Positions 18,957-27,304 of a DNA stretch of 64,000 bases are shown here, one piece after another. The position numbers and the translations under genes were made by a program. Origin of the DNA: an uncultured Campylobacter sp. (GTDB lineage Bacteria; Campylobacterota; Campylobacteria; Campylobacterales; Campylobacteraceae); NCBI RefSeq assembly GCF_905373215.1, contig NZ_CAJPRT010000003.1, positions 82,653 through 146,652 on the forward strand. Direction: 5' to 3'. The notes beneath the pieces are model-generated. The model did not search any database. It was not told where the DNA came from and worked only from the letters and a program-made list of their open reading frames with translations. The first letter of the stretch is position 1, and each line of letters starts with the position of its first letter.

Positions 18957-19805
18957 TTAAATTTTACGCAGAGTGATATTAAAGGCTTTGGCGCCAGCTT
19001 TGACCTCATCGCCTACTTGCAAACCCTCGACTTCTGCATTGCTTAGCACCACTTCGCTCAGCTGGCTACCGATCGCTACGACGGCTACTTTGACCCCATC
19101 GCGTGCTTGCAAATCGACAATCTTGCCCGCGAAAGAAAACTTCTGCGAGCCGCTAGTTTTAAGAAAAATTTCCTCCGGCGTACCGGTGCGGACGATCCTG
19201 CCGTCCTTCATCTCATAAACTCGCTTGCAAAGCCTATAGATCTCGCTTACGTCGTGGCTTACTAAAATTATGGTCTGATGAAACTGCTCGTGGATCTTTA
19301 GCAAATACTCTTGGATTTTTTCGCGCATCGTAAAATCAAGCGCCGAAAGCGGCTCGTCAAGTAGCAAAATTTCAGGCTCTTGCATCAGTGCGCGAGCAAG
19401 TGCCACGCGCTGCTTCTGTCCGCCGCTAAGACCCTCGACGCCGGATTTTGCAAACTCACTAAGCTCTAAAATTTCAAGCAGCATCGAAGCTTTTTGCGGA
19501 TCGTTTCTAGCAAAAAGCAGATTACCCGTCACGCTCATATTCTCAAAAAGTGCGTAGTCTTGAAACAAAAAGCCGATCCTACGCTTACCCGCACTTAAGA
19601 ATTCATTGCCTTCTTGAAGAACGCGATCGCCGTCTTTTATGCTACCGCTATCTGCGCGCAAAAATCCCGCTAAAATGCGCAGCAGTGTAGTCTTACCGCT
19701 GCCGCTGCGCCCATATAGGCACACAAACGAGCCTTTGTTAATCTCTAAGCGAGCATCAATCGAGAAATCATCACTGATTTTTTTCTTACAATCAATCGTT
19801 ATCAT
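18957..19805 (-). CDS. modC: molybdate ABC transporter ATP-binding protein
   Basis: The 282-residue ATPase energises molybdate import. Walker A GRSGSGKTT lies near residue 33, the ABC signature LSGGQKQRVALARAL and Walker B ILLLDEPLSALD follow, with the switch His in LVSHD. The last 70 residues form a molybdate-binding Mop/TOBE domain (IVDLQARDGVKVAVVAIG). It overlaps the TOBE gene upstream by 14 bases and belongs to the modA-TOBE-modC unit. modB is not adjacent. Confidence 0.94.
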   Translation of the reverse strand: MITIDCKKKISDDFSIDARLEINKGSFVCLYGRSGSGKTTLLRILAGFLRADSGSIKDGDRVLQEGNEFLSAGKRRIGFLFQDYALFENMSVTGNLLFARNDPQKASMLLEILELSEFAKSGVEGLSGGQKQRVALARALMQEPEILLLDEPLSALDFTMREKIQEYLLKIHEQFHQTIILVSHDVSEIYRLCKRVYEMKDGRIVRTGTPEEIFLKTSGSQKFSFAGKIVDLQARDGVKVAVVAIGSQLSEVVLSNAEVEGLQVGDEVKAGAKAFNITLRKI

Positions 19806-20184
19806 ATTTTTCTATATATATCGCAGTGGCGCTAATGTATGCGAAAACCTCGTCGCCCTCGCGTAAAGCAAGCTCCTGCGCAGAATGCGCGCTAATGAGC
19901 ACATCAAAGCTTATCTTGCCTTCAAACCTGAGCGTGCATAGAATTTCACCTAAGCTTAGGCTCATAATCTTGCCGTGAATTTCATTTTCGCTAGATACAC
20001 CACTTAGGGCCTCGCGAGATAAAAGCACATCGGTGCTTTTAAAGCCCACGTAAACTTCGCTACCCACCTTAAGCTCACTACTTAGCTGCAGAAATACGCC
20101 ACGTAGCTTGATGCCGCCCGCGATAAATCCTACAGAATGGATGCCGTCTTTTTGTAAAATTTCGTTGATTCTCGCTCTAATCAT
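19792..20184 (-). CDS. TOBE/Mop-domain protein of the mod operon
   Basis: This 130-residue soluble protein contains two degenerate TOBE-like units with no other domain. Such molybdate-binding proteins sit between modA and modB/modC in C. jejuni (Cj0302c position). It may buffer cytoplasmic molybdate or help regulate uptake; that role is inferred from family and position only. Its start overlaps the modA stop by one base and its end overlaps modC by 14 bases, so all three are translationally coupled. Confidence 0.8.
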   Translation of the reverse strand: MIRARINEILQKDGIHSVGFIAGGIKLRGVFLQLSSELKVGSEVYVGFKSTDVLLSREALSGVSSENEIHGKIMSLSLGEILCTLRFEGKISFDVLISAHSAQELALREGDEVFAYISATAIYIEKYDND

Positions 20185-20951
20185 TAAAACTCGTATCCGT
20201 ATTTAGCAAAGATCGCCCTGCCCTTATCACTTAAGATAAAATCATAAAACGCCTTGGCTTCGGCATTGTCTTTAGCGCGGTTTAGCACGACCATGCCTTG
20301 AGCTATCGGCTCGTAGAGGTCGGTACCGACCAAGACGAAATTTTCGCCCTGCTTGCAAGGCTTGTCGTTGCAGCCATCCTTTGCCATCTTAGGCGCATAC
20401 ATCGCGCTAGCCGCGATAAAGCCGACGTCGGAAGCTTTAAGCGCTTGCGAAAGAGCCTCGCCGATCGATTTTGCTTCTACGATTTTGCCTTTGATCTCGT
20501 CGTAAACTCCTGCTTTTTGGAAAGCCTGTACGCTTGCGGTGCCGTAAGGAGCGGTCTTTGGATTTGCTATCGTGATAGTTTTGACGCTAGGGTCTTTTAA
20601 AATTTCAAGCCCCTTGCTAAGATCTACGCCGCGCACGCTGAACATCGCCACTTTGCCCTTGGCGTAGGTTTTGGCAGGCGCCGTCGCAAAGCCATCTTTA
20701 TGCAGATCGTCTGCAAATTTCATATCCGCCGCCATAAAAATATCAAACGGCGCGCCGTTTTTGATCTGCGCACTAAGCGCACCGCTCGCACCCAAGCTCA
20801 CGTTTAGCGTAGTTTGCGGATGTAGCCTGGCAAATTCCGCCTTGATCTCGTCAAACGCATACGTCGTGTTCGCAGCAGCTGCTACGCTGACCTCTCCTGC
20901 GCTTAGCGCGCCTGCCATTAAAATTCCTAAAAGCACTGCTTTCAACTTCAT
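20184..20951 (-). CDS. modA: molybdate-binding periplasmic protein
   Basis: The 255-residue substrate-binding protein has a signal peptide (MKLKAVLLGILMAGALSAG). ModA anion-site motifs are seen: SLGASGALSAQIKNGAPFDI and the YGTAS segment in NPKTAPYGTASVQAFQKAG. It captures molybdate (possibly tungstate) in the periplasm for ModBC. A pair of cysteines in GCNDKPCKQGE may form a disulphide. It starts the modA-TOBE-modC unit, 101 bases downstream of modE. No clear ModE site was found directly upstream. Confidence 0.94.
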   Translation of the reverse strand: MKLKAVLLGILMAGALSAGEVSVAAAANTTYAFDEIKAEFARLHPQTTLNVSLGASGALSAQIKNGAPFDIFMAADMKFADDLHKDGFATAPAKTYAKGKVAMFSVRGVDLSKGLEILKDPSVKTITIANPKTAPYGTASVQAFQKAGVYDEIKGKIVEAKSIGEALSQALKASDVGFIAASAMYAPKMAKDGCNDKPCKQGENFVLVGTDLYEPIAQGMVVLNRAKDNAEAKAFYDFILSDKGRAIFAKYGYEF

Positions 20952-21052
20952 TTTATGCCTTTCGTTTCGGCTCTCACCGAGAATTGAATTGTATCTAAAA
21001 TTTTAAATTTACGCCTTAAATTTTAAAATTTTGCGCACCCAATTTCACCCTA

Positions 21053-21841
21053 TTACGCGCCAATAATGATCTCGCTAGGCTCGATGATCGCCGTTACTTC
21101 ATCTCCTACTCCTAGAGCCATCGCGGTGGCAGATTCTCGCGTGATGATCGCGGTGATGTTTTGATGCGAGCTTGTGCCTAGACAGATCTCTGCGTTTACC
21201 GCGCCGATTTTGACCTCGCTAATCGTGCCCTTGATTTGATTCGCCGTACTAAGTTTTAGCTTCTCCGAGCTTCCTTTGGCAATGATGACGCTTGGAGCTT
21301 TGAATAAAAACAGCACATCCTTGCCAGCCTTCAGCCCTAAATTTTTTTCGCTCTCTACGGTTACCGTCGCGCATAAAATTTCGCCACCTGCTAGCTTAGC
21401 CGTGATTTGAGAATTTACAGCGCCTGTTTGAACATCCGTAATCTCAACACTTAGCTGATTTCGCGCAGAAAGCTTCATACCGATCTTCTCTAAGCTTAGA
21501 AGGCTCTCTTCGGTGATCTCGTCAAGCTTTAAAATTTCACTCAAAAACGTCTCGCCCGCGTGGCTGATAGCATCATAAGCGCGAATTAGCTTGTGAGCGT
21601 ATGGAGTGAGCTCCGAGCCGCTATTTTTCTTTGTGCCTTGAGTGCGGACGATGAGGGGTTTTTTGCTCGCGTTGTTGATTAAATTTAGTGCGTCCCAGCC
21701 GTTTTTATACGACACTCCTACGATCTCTGCGGCCTTTGTAATACTTTTAGTCTCATCTACGGCCTTAAGCAGCTTAATGTGTTTGGCTAAAAGCGATGCT
21801 TTGTTGCCAAGCAGGAATTCCAAAGCAAATTTTGCGTCCAT
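21053..21841 (-). CDS. modE: ModE-type molybdate-responsive regulator
   Basis: A winged-helix DNA-binding domain (SITKAAEIVGVSYKNGWDAL) is followed by two Mop/TOBE domains (near residues 125-190 and 200-262) that bind molybdate. ModE represses molybdate uptake genes when molybdate is plentiful. I chose the second ATG (21841) because AAGAAAGG lies 6 bases upstream of it but touches the first ATG. The gene heads the mod locus. A perfect inverted repeat overlaps its promoter at 21878-21897 and may be its own operator. Confidence 0.9.
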   Translation of the reverse strand: MDAKFALEFLLGNKASLLAKHIKLLKAVDETKSITKAAEIVGVSYKNGWDALNLINNASKKPLIVRTQGTKKNSGSELTPYAHKLIRAYDAISHAGETFLSEILKLDEITEESLLSLEKIGMKLSARNQLSVEITDVQTGAVNSQITAKLAGGEILCATVTVESEKNLGLKAGKDVLFLFKAPSVIIAKGSSEKLKLSTANQIKGTISEVKIGAVNAEICLGTSSHQNITAIITRESATAMALGVGDEVTAIIEPSEIIIGA

Positions 21842-21877
21842 TTTCATCCTTTCTTATTTACTTTCACGTGATTTTAT

Positions 21878-21897
21878 AATATATCCTCTGATATATT
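21878..21897. promoter_or_regulatory. inverted repeat, candidate ModE operator
   Basis: Perfect 8-base arms (AATATATC / GATATATT) are separated by CTCT, 37 bases upstream of the modE ATG. The site overlaps an AT-rich -10-like region. TATA-rich dyads are typical of ModE operators. Binding here is inferred. Confidence 0.5.
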
Positions 21898-21964
21898 TCT
21901 TAAAGAGCCACAGGCTTTATTTTGCGCTATAAAGAGGGAAATTCTATATGAAATTTTACCTTTA

Positions 21965-21993
21965 TTGACAAAATTTCTTTAAACTTGTAAAAT
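21965..21993 (+). promoter_or_regulatory. sigma-70 promoter of the mlaA operon
   Basis: A full TTGACA at 21965-21970 and TAAAAT at 21988-21993 (with upstream TG) are 17 bases apart. Transcription would begin about 25 bases before the mlaA start. It is the best two-box promoter in the window and is divergent from modE. Confidence 0.8.
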
Positions 21994-22024
21994 CGCCACT
22001 TTGATTTATAAAGAAGGGTCACAT

Positions 22025-22744
22025 TTGAAATTTATAAAACTTATATTCTTAGCCGCGGCATTGGCACTCTGCGGTTGCTCACAGAAGCAAGACGTAGCGC
22101 CTAGCGATACGGATGGTTTTGATGAGGAGTTTGCCAAGCGCGAGGTTTTCGATCCGCTTAGCGGCTATAACCGCGTTATGACGAGCTTTAACGACGTATT
22201 TTACTCATACATATTAACCCCCGTAGCCAGCGGCTACGATTACGTAATGCCCGATCCGATCCAGGGCGCGTTTTCAAATTTTTTCTATAATATTTTATAT
22301 CCGATGAGGCTCGTAAACAACCTATTGCAGGGTAAATTTGAAAATTCTTGGGACGAGACGAAGCGGTTTTTGATCAATTCGACCGTCGGCTTCGGCGGAC
22401 TTAACGATATGGCGGGCAAATACTACGGGATTTCGCGCCACGACGAGGATTTCGGGCAAACACTCGGGTATTGGGGCGTGCCGGCAGGTCCGCACATCGT
22501 CTGGCCGATTTTGGGACAAAGCAATCTACGCGATACAGCGGGACTTGTCGGAGATTATTTTTCAAACCCGATAAATTATATTAAAGACAGCACCGTTCGA
22601 AACTCCGTCAACGGATTTAGAATATTTAACGACTACTCGCGCGATCCGAAATTTTATGAAAAAATGACCAAAGATGCGGTGGATCTATATCCGTTTTTAC
22701 GCGATGCTTACGAGCAAAATCGCGAGAAATTAATAAAGGAATAA
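22025..22744 (+). CDS. mlaA: MlaA/VacJ outer-membrane lipoprotein
   Basis: MlaA removes phospholipids from the outer leaflet of the outer membrane and hands them to MlaC. The start is a TTG at 22025 with GAAGGG 6 bases upstream, giving a lipoprotein signal ending LALCGC (lipid-modified Cys). The MlaA core is clear: FDPLSGYNRVMTSFND, RFLINSTVGFGGLNDMA, and DFGQTLGYWGVPAGPHIVWP. It is the first gene of a three-gene unit (mlaA, mlaC, RND exporter) that C. jejuni also has. MlaD, E and F are not in the window. Confidence 0.93.
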   Translation: MKFIKLIFLAAALALCGCSQKQDVAPSDTDGFDEEFAKREVFDPLSGYNRVMTSFNDVFYSYILTPVASGYDYVMPDPIQGAFSNFFYNILYPMRLVNNLLQGKFENSWDETKRFLINSTVGFGGLNDMAGKYYGISRHDEDFGQTLGYWGVPAGPHIVWPILGQSNLRDTAGLVGDYFSNPINYIKDSTVRNSVNGFRIFNDYSRDPKFYEKMTKDAVDLYPFLRDAYEQNREKLIKE

Positions 22745-22746
22745 AA

Positions 22747-23331
22747 ATGAAAATTTTAAAAGTTCTAGCGCTTTGCGGAGCGCTTTTGATTTCGGCGCAC
22801 GCTATTAGCGATGCGGATATCGAGCCCGTGATGAGCCAGAAGGTTGCCGAGGCCGTAAGCATCATGCGAAGCAGTACCCCGAAAGACGCAAAGCCTGCAA
22901 AAATTTTTGCACTTTTTGACGGCTATTTTGATTACAAGATGATGGCAAAGCTCTCCCTTGCTAAACATTACGCGAGCCTTAGCCCTGCGCAGATCGCGGA
23001 ATTTAATAAAGCTTTCGAGGCGCATCTAAAGCGATCCTTTATCGAAAAGCTTTCGCTTTATACCGATCAGGATATGAAGGTGCTAAGCAAACAAAGCCCG
23101 AGCGATAAGCGCCGCGTGCTAAAAACACAGGTCATCGGCGAGCAGAAAAACTACGACATAGATTTTAAATTTTATCCTAACGGCGCCGATTGGCGCATCT
23201 ACGACGTCGATATCGTGGGCGTCAGCCTCATTCAGACCTACCGCTCGCAGCTTGGCGACGTAACGCAAAGCTTGGGCTTTGACGAGCTTATAAAGCGGCT
23301 AAATTCCACCGTCATCAATAGCGGCGAATAG
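22747..23331 (+). CDS. mlaC: MlaC/Ttg2D-type periplasmic phospholipid carrier
   Basis: The 194-residue secreted protein has a signal peptide (MKILKVLALCGALLISAHA) and the MlaC fold: FDYKMMAKLSLAKHYASLSPAQ near residue 60, and WRIYDVDIVGVSLIQTYRSQ near 160. It would shuttle lipids across the periplasm. It starts 3 bases after mlaA with an AAAGGA site, and precedes the RND gene by 23 bases. Its partner here may be the RND protein rather than MlaFEDB. Confidence 0.92.
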   Translation: MKILKVLALCGALLISAHAISDADIEPVMSQKVAEAVSIMRSSTPKDAKPAKIFALFDGYFDYKMMAKLSLAKHYASLSPAQIAEFNKAFEAHLKRSFIEKLSLYTDQDMKVLSKQSPSDKRRVLKTQVIGEQKNYDIDFKFYPNGADWRIYDVDIVGVSLIQTYRSQLGDVTQSLGFDELIKRLNSTVINSGE

Positions 23332-23354
23332 CAGCGCGCCTAAAAGAGCGGTAT

Positions 23355-26165
23355 TTGAAAAAAATTTTTCGCTTAATCGTCGCGTTTCCGAAAATCACGC
23401 TTGCGCTGTTTACGGTGCTGGCGCTGTTTTTCGGATATTACTCCACAAAGCTCGAGATCGACGCTTCGAGCCAGACGCTTCTACTAGATAATGACAAAGA
23501 CCTTCAAATTTGGCGCGAAGTATCCAAGCGCTACGAAACGCCGAATTTCTTGGTGCTTGCATACACTCCCGCGGGCGATCTTTTAGCGCCCGAGACGATC
23601 CACAAAATAGAGCAGATGGATGCGGCTTTTTCCAAGCTGGATTTCGTCGCTAGCGTCACAGATATTACGAATGTGCCGCTTTTGCTAAATAAAGGTGGCG
23701 GCATGAGCGAGCTGCTTAAACACATACCCACCCTTACCGACGCGGACGTAAATTTAACCGCGGCTAGGCGCGAGTTTGCCACTAGCCCCTTTTACGCGTC
23801 AAATTTAGTAAGCGCCGATTTTCGCACTACCGCAATTTTAATAAATTTAAAGCCGCAGACCCGCTACGAGGAGCTTTTGCGCCTAAGAGACGGAGCCAAA
23901 AGCGCTCTAGAGCAAGCGGAGCATGAGAGCAACCGCTCCAATGCCCAAATTTCACAGCTCAAAGATGCGCTTAAAGCTTCGGAGCAAAATTTCAAATCCT
24001 ACCGCGACGAACTACGCGAAAAGGATCACCGCGACATTGTGGCTTTGCGCGCGTTGATCGCGGGTTTTGAGAAGGAATTTGCGGGCGATCGGCTATTTTT
24101 GGGCGGACTAAATATGATCGCCGACGATATGGTAGGCTACGTCCGCTCGGATCTAACGACCTACGGACTCGGCGCCTTGGTGCTTCTGTTAGCGTGCTTT
24201 TGGCTCTTTTTTAGACAGGCTAAATTTATCCTACTGCCGCTCATCATCTGCGCATATTCGGTCGTGCTCGCAGCGGGACTTTTCGGCTTTTTGAGCTTTG
24301 AGGTCACGGTGATTAGCTCAAATTTCATAGCGCTTCAGCTCATCATCACGGTTTCGGTCTGCATCCACTTAATCGTCGCCTACCGCGAGTTTAGCGCGCG
24401 CTTTCACGCATTTTCGCAGCGCCAGCTCGTTTACGCAGTGCTGCGCGAGCGCGCAAGACCCTGCTTTTTCGCAATATTTACGACCGTTATCGGCTTTATG
24501 TCGCTAATTTTTTGCGATATAAAACCCGTAATTTCTCTGGGAATTATGATGAGCGTAGGCATCAGTATCTCGCTAGTTACGGCATTTGGAGTATTCGGTG
24601 CGGTTATGTCGCTTCTAATGCGCACGCACAATAACCGCAGCTTCGAGCAGCACTTTAAATTTACCCTTTGGTGCGCCGAAACGGCGCTACGCAGCAGAGG
24701 CGCGGTCTATGGCGTATGCGCTGCGGCGGTGATCTTTGGACTATACGGTATCTCGCAGCTGCGCGTCGAAAATAGCTTCATCGGCTACTTCAAAAAAAGC
24801 ACCGACATCCGCGCGGGCATGGAGGTCATCGATACAAATCTCGGCGGAACGATCCCGCTTGATATCGTCGTTAAATTTAAAAGTGCGGGCGGCGCAGATC
24901 CCACCGCTAGCGAGAGTGAAAATTCCGCGAGCGGCAGCGCAAATTTTAAGAGCGGCGAAAATTCTAATCCCGCAGGGCAAAATTTTACCGCGCAGAATCC
25001 CGCCGCACAGAATTCTACCGTCACGGCGCAAAATTCTATTGCAGAAAATTCCACGGCGCAAAGTTCCGTTGCCGCGGCGCAAAATTTAAATGATCAAAAT
25101 TTTATCGCGCAAAGCTCCGTCGCGGCAGCACAGCCAAGCGGCGCCGTAAATTTAGATCAAACCCATGCCACAATTTTAGAACAAAATTCCACTACGAGCG
25201 ACGATTTTGGCGATTTCGAAGCCGAATACGCCGCCAACGAAAACAAGCCGCAGTATTGGTTCACCTCCGAAAAGATGCGTATCATCGGCAAAATAGATGA
25301 TTTTTTGAAGGACAAAAACGTCACGGGGCACGAGTTTATCGGCAACGTAAGCTCGCTTGCGTCGCTTTTAAAGCTCGGCAAGCAGATTAATCAAGGGCGC
25401 GATCTGGACGATCTGAGCCTCGCTCTTATCTATTCGGAGTTGCCGCAAAACTACCGCCAGATGGTGCTTTCGCCCTTTGTAAATATTGAAGCGAACGAGG
25501 CGCACTTTAGCGTCCGCACGATAGACAGCGATCCGCGCTTACGCAGAGCAAAATTCCTAAAAGATCTGCAAAGCGGGCTAAATTCTTTGCTCGAGGGTGA
25601 GCAGGCAAGCGCACAGATCAGCGGTATAATGGTGCTTTACAACAATATGCTTCAAAGCCTGATGAGCTCGCAGATAGGCACTTTGGGTATCACCGTGCTC
25701 GTGCTTTTCGTGCTTTTCGTGATCATCTTTCGCTCGCTGTCATACGCACTTATCGCGATCGTCGTAAATTTGATCCCTCTTTGCGCCTGCTTCGGCATCA
25801 TGGGGGTTGCAGGCATTCCGCTGGATATCATGAGTATTACGATAGCGGCGATTAGCATCGGTATCGGCGTAGACGATGTCATCCACTATATTTATCGCTA
25901 CAAGCGCGAGTTTGCGCGCCTGGGCGACGAGGCCGCGGCTATCCGCGCGAGCCACGCAAGTATCGGATACGCGATGTATTATACGTCGTTCGCGATCATT
26001 TTAGGTTTTAGCGTAATGATGATGAGTAATTTCTGGCCTACGATCTACTTCGGGCTACTGATATGTCTAGTGATGAGCCTGCTGCTTTTGGGCGCGCTCA
26101 TAATTCTGCCGTCGCTAATAATGAGCCGAAAGGGCTTAAAATTTAGCCTCTTTAAAGCTAAATAA
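23355..26165 (+). CDS. MMPL/RND-family exporter (HpnN-like), 936 aa
   Basis: This inner-membrane transporter has two halves, each a first helix, a large periplasmic loop and a five-helix bundle. The sterol-sensing-like helices are seen near residues 270-425 and 780-925 (VGISISLVTAFGVFGAVMSL; SIGIGVDDVIHYIYRYKREF). Together with MlaA and MlaC it probably moves lipids between membranes, a role inferred from context. The TTG start follows AAGAGCGG. Residues about 513-625 are a low-complexity insertion rich in A, Q, N and S with near-identical units AQSSVAAAQ repeated twice, in the second periplasmic loop. The insertion is encoded by AAATT(T/C)-core repeats. Confidence 0.88.
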   Translation: MKKIFRLIVAFPKITLALFTVLALFFGYYSTKLEIDASSQTLLLDNDKDLQIWREVSKRYETPNFLVLAYTPAGDLLAPETIHKIEQMDAAFSKLDFVASVTDITNVPLLLNKGGGMSELLKHIPTLTDADVNLTAARREFATSPFYASNLVSADFRTTAILINLKPQTRYEELLRLRDGAKSALEQAEHESNRSNAQISQLKDALKASEQNFKSYRDELREKDHRDIVALRALIAGFEKEFAGDRLFLGGLNMIADDMVGYVRSDLTTYGLGALVLLLACFWLFFRQAKFILLPLIICAYSVVLAAGLFGFLSFEVTVISSNFIALQLIITVSVCIHLIVAYREFSARFHAFSQRQLVYAVLRERARPCFFAIFTTVIGFMSLIFCDIKPVISLGIMMSVGISISLVTAFGVFGAVMSLLMRTHNNRSFEQHFKFTLWCAETALRSRGAVYGVCAAAVIFGLYGISQLRVENSFIGYFKKSTDIRAGMEVIDTNLGGTIPLDIVVKFKSAGGADPTASESENSASGSANFKSGENSNPAGQNFTAQNPAAQNSTVTAQNSIAENSTAQSSVAAAQNLNDQNFIAQSSVAAAQPSGAVNLDQTHATILEQNSTTSDDFGDFEAEYAANENKPQYWFTSEKMRIIGKIDDFLKDKNVTGHEFIGNVSSLASLLKLGKQINQGRDLDDLSLALIYSELPQNYRQMVLSPFVNIEANEAHFSVRTIDSDPRLRRAKFLKDLQSGLNSLLEGEQASAQISGIMVLYNNMLQSLMSSQIGTLGITVLVLFVLFVIIFRSLSYALIAIVVNLIPLCACFGIMGVAGIPLDIMSITIAAISIGIGVDDVIHYIYRYKREFARLGDEAAAIRASHASIGYAMYYTSFAIILGFSVMMMSNFWPTIYFGLLICLVMSLLLLGALIILPSLIMSRKGLKFSLFKAK

Positions 26166-26177
26166 ATTTTATCTCGC

Positions 26178-26183
26178 TATAAT
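26178..26183 (+). promoter_or_regulatory. -10 box of selC
   Basis: An exact TATAAT 10 bases before the first tRNA base, the expected spacing for a tRNA promoter. No good -35 box is evident. Confidence 0.75.
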
Positions 26184-26193
26184 TCCCGCATTT

Positions 26194-26290
26194 GGAGAGG
26201 ATGGCGACCTGGTGGCGTCTGCGGACTTCAAATCCGATAGGAGGGCGGTTGACCGTTTTCCGGGGGGTTCGATTCCCTCTCTCTCTCGCC
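26194..26290 (+). tRNA. selC: tRNA-Sec (UCA anticodon)
   Basis: The anticodon loop is CTTCAAA with TCA at 26228-26230. A long extra arm (GGCGGTTGACCG) and the T-loop TTCGATT on a GGGGG/CCCTC stem give the oversized selenocysteine tRNA, close to the standard selC pattern. The acceptor pairs best over 7 bases (26194-26200 with 26280-26286) with G-U at both ends, so the exact ends are uncertain by one or two bases. CCA is not fully encoded (GCCG). It implies SelA/SelB elsewhere and selenoproteins such as formate dehydrogenase. Confidence 0.92.
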
Positions 26291-26430
26291 GAATTCTTTC
26301 ATCAAATTTCACTTTTGCATTCTTGATCTCTAGCGCTTCGCGAATTTATCTCAAATTTCAGCTCTAAATTTATCCGTTATTAAACAGAGATGGGTAGCAT
26401 TGCTCGTTAACTTTTCTTCAAGGAGCGAGT

Positions 26431-27159
26431 ATGAAATACGCATTAGGTGCTGCGCTTGCGGCATTTATTTTTGCAGGATGCGGCGATGACGATGTAGGAC
26501 TTGTCAAAAACTACACCCTGCCGGATTTCAAATCGATGAATATTGGTACGGCGATCGAGGGTTCAAAAATCTGCAAAAATATCACCTGGAGCAAAGAGGA
26601 AAACGGCGGATTAAAGACGGTTAAGATGGTCTGCGACGTGGATGTAGAGCATAGGCTTAAATCATATAAACAAGAGATGTTAGACTCATCTTTAAAAAGG
26701 GTTATGACTTTTTATGAGGGCAAGGCTTACGACGCGCAAGGTTTGCTTAAGCTGGCAAAAGAACACTGTAAATTAAACGAAGCTAAATTTCAAGAAACGC
26801 TTAAAAACCAAAGGCAAAATAGAATTTTTGAGGAGGAATGGAAGTCGGTCGATTGCGACGACAAATTAAAAGGGGAGATACCGAAAGAAAGCGATACCGA
26901 AATCTACATAGACTCTATTATGGAGTGCTTAAAAGCAGCCATTTATTACTCGCAAATAACCGCAGAGCAGTTGGACGCGAGCTTCGGACATAAAGAAGGC
27001 GGATCATCAAAGCTTGCTATCGAGTTAAATTTTATCGTAAATGAGGGTAAAAGCGTAAATCTGTCTGATAAATTTAAACTTATCACGAATGGCAAAGAAG
27101 ATCCCGTGAATAAAATGAAGTCAAAAGATGTCATAGCAGGCTTCTACGAAAGGCAATAA
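26431..27159 (+). CDS. putative lipoprotein, unknown function
   Basis: The 242-residue protein has a lipoprotein signal (MKYALGAALAAFIFAGCGDD, lipid-modified Cys in FAGC). The rest is charged, mixed helix/strand, with five further cysteines. I recognise no family. It follows selC by about 140 bases and is a single-gene unit: a GGAG site precedes the ATG and a strong terminator follows the stop. Base composition is slightly lower in G+C than its neighbours. Confidence 0.8.
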   Translation: MKYALGAALAAFIFAGCGDDDVGLVKNYTLPDFKSMNIGTAIEGSKICKNITWSKEENGGLKTVKMVCDVDVEHRLKSYKQEMLDSSLKRVMTFYEGKAYDAQGLLKLAKEHCKLNEAKFQETLKNQRQNRIFEEEWKSVDCDDKLKGEIPKESDTEIYIDSIMECLKAAIYYSQITAEQLDASFGHKEGGSSKLAIELNFIVNEGKSVNLSDKFKLITNGKEDPVNKMKSKDVIAGFYERQ

Positions 27160-27171
27160 GCGCCTCATCTC

Positions 27172-27213
27172 GCGGCTAAATTTTATGAAATTTTAAAATT
27201 TAGCCGCTTTTTT
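27172..27213 (+). terminator. intrinsic terminator of the lipoprotein gene
   Basis: A 14-base perfect stem (arms begin GCGGCTAAATTTTA) with an 8-base loop is followed by a run of Ts. It lies 13 bases after the stop codon. It is the clearest Rho-independent terminator in the window. Confidence 0.88.
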
Positions 27214-27304
27214 ATATCAAAATTTTATGTGAAGTTTTAAATTTTAAAACGCGACGGGAGTAGTTTCGCTCGCCGCGCCGTGAAATTTTACGCCGAATAC
27301 AAGC

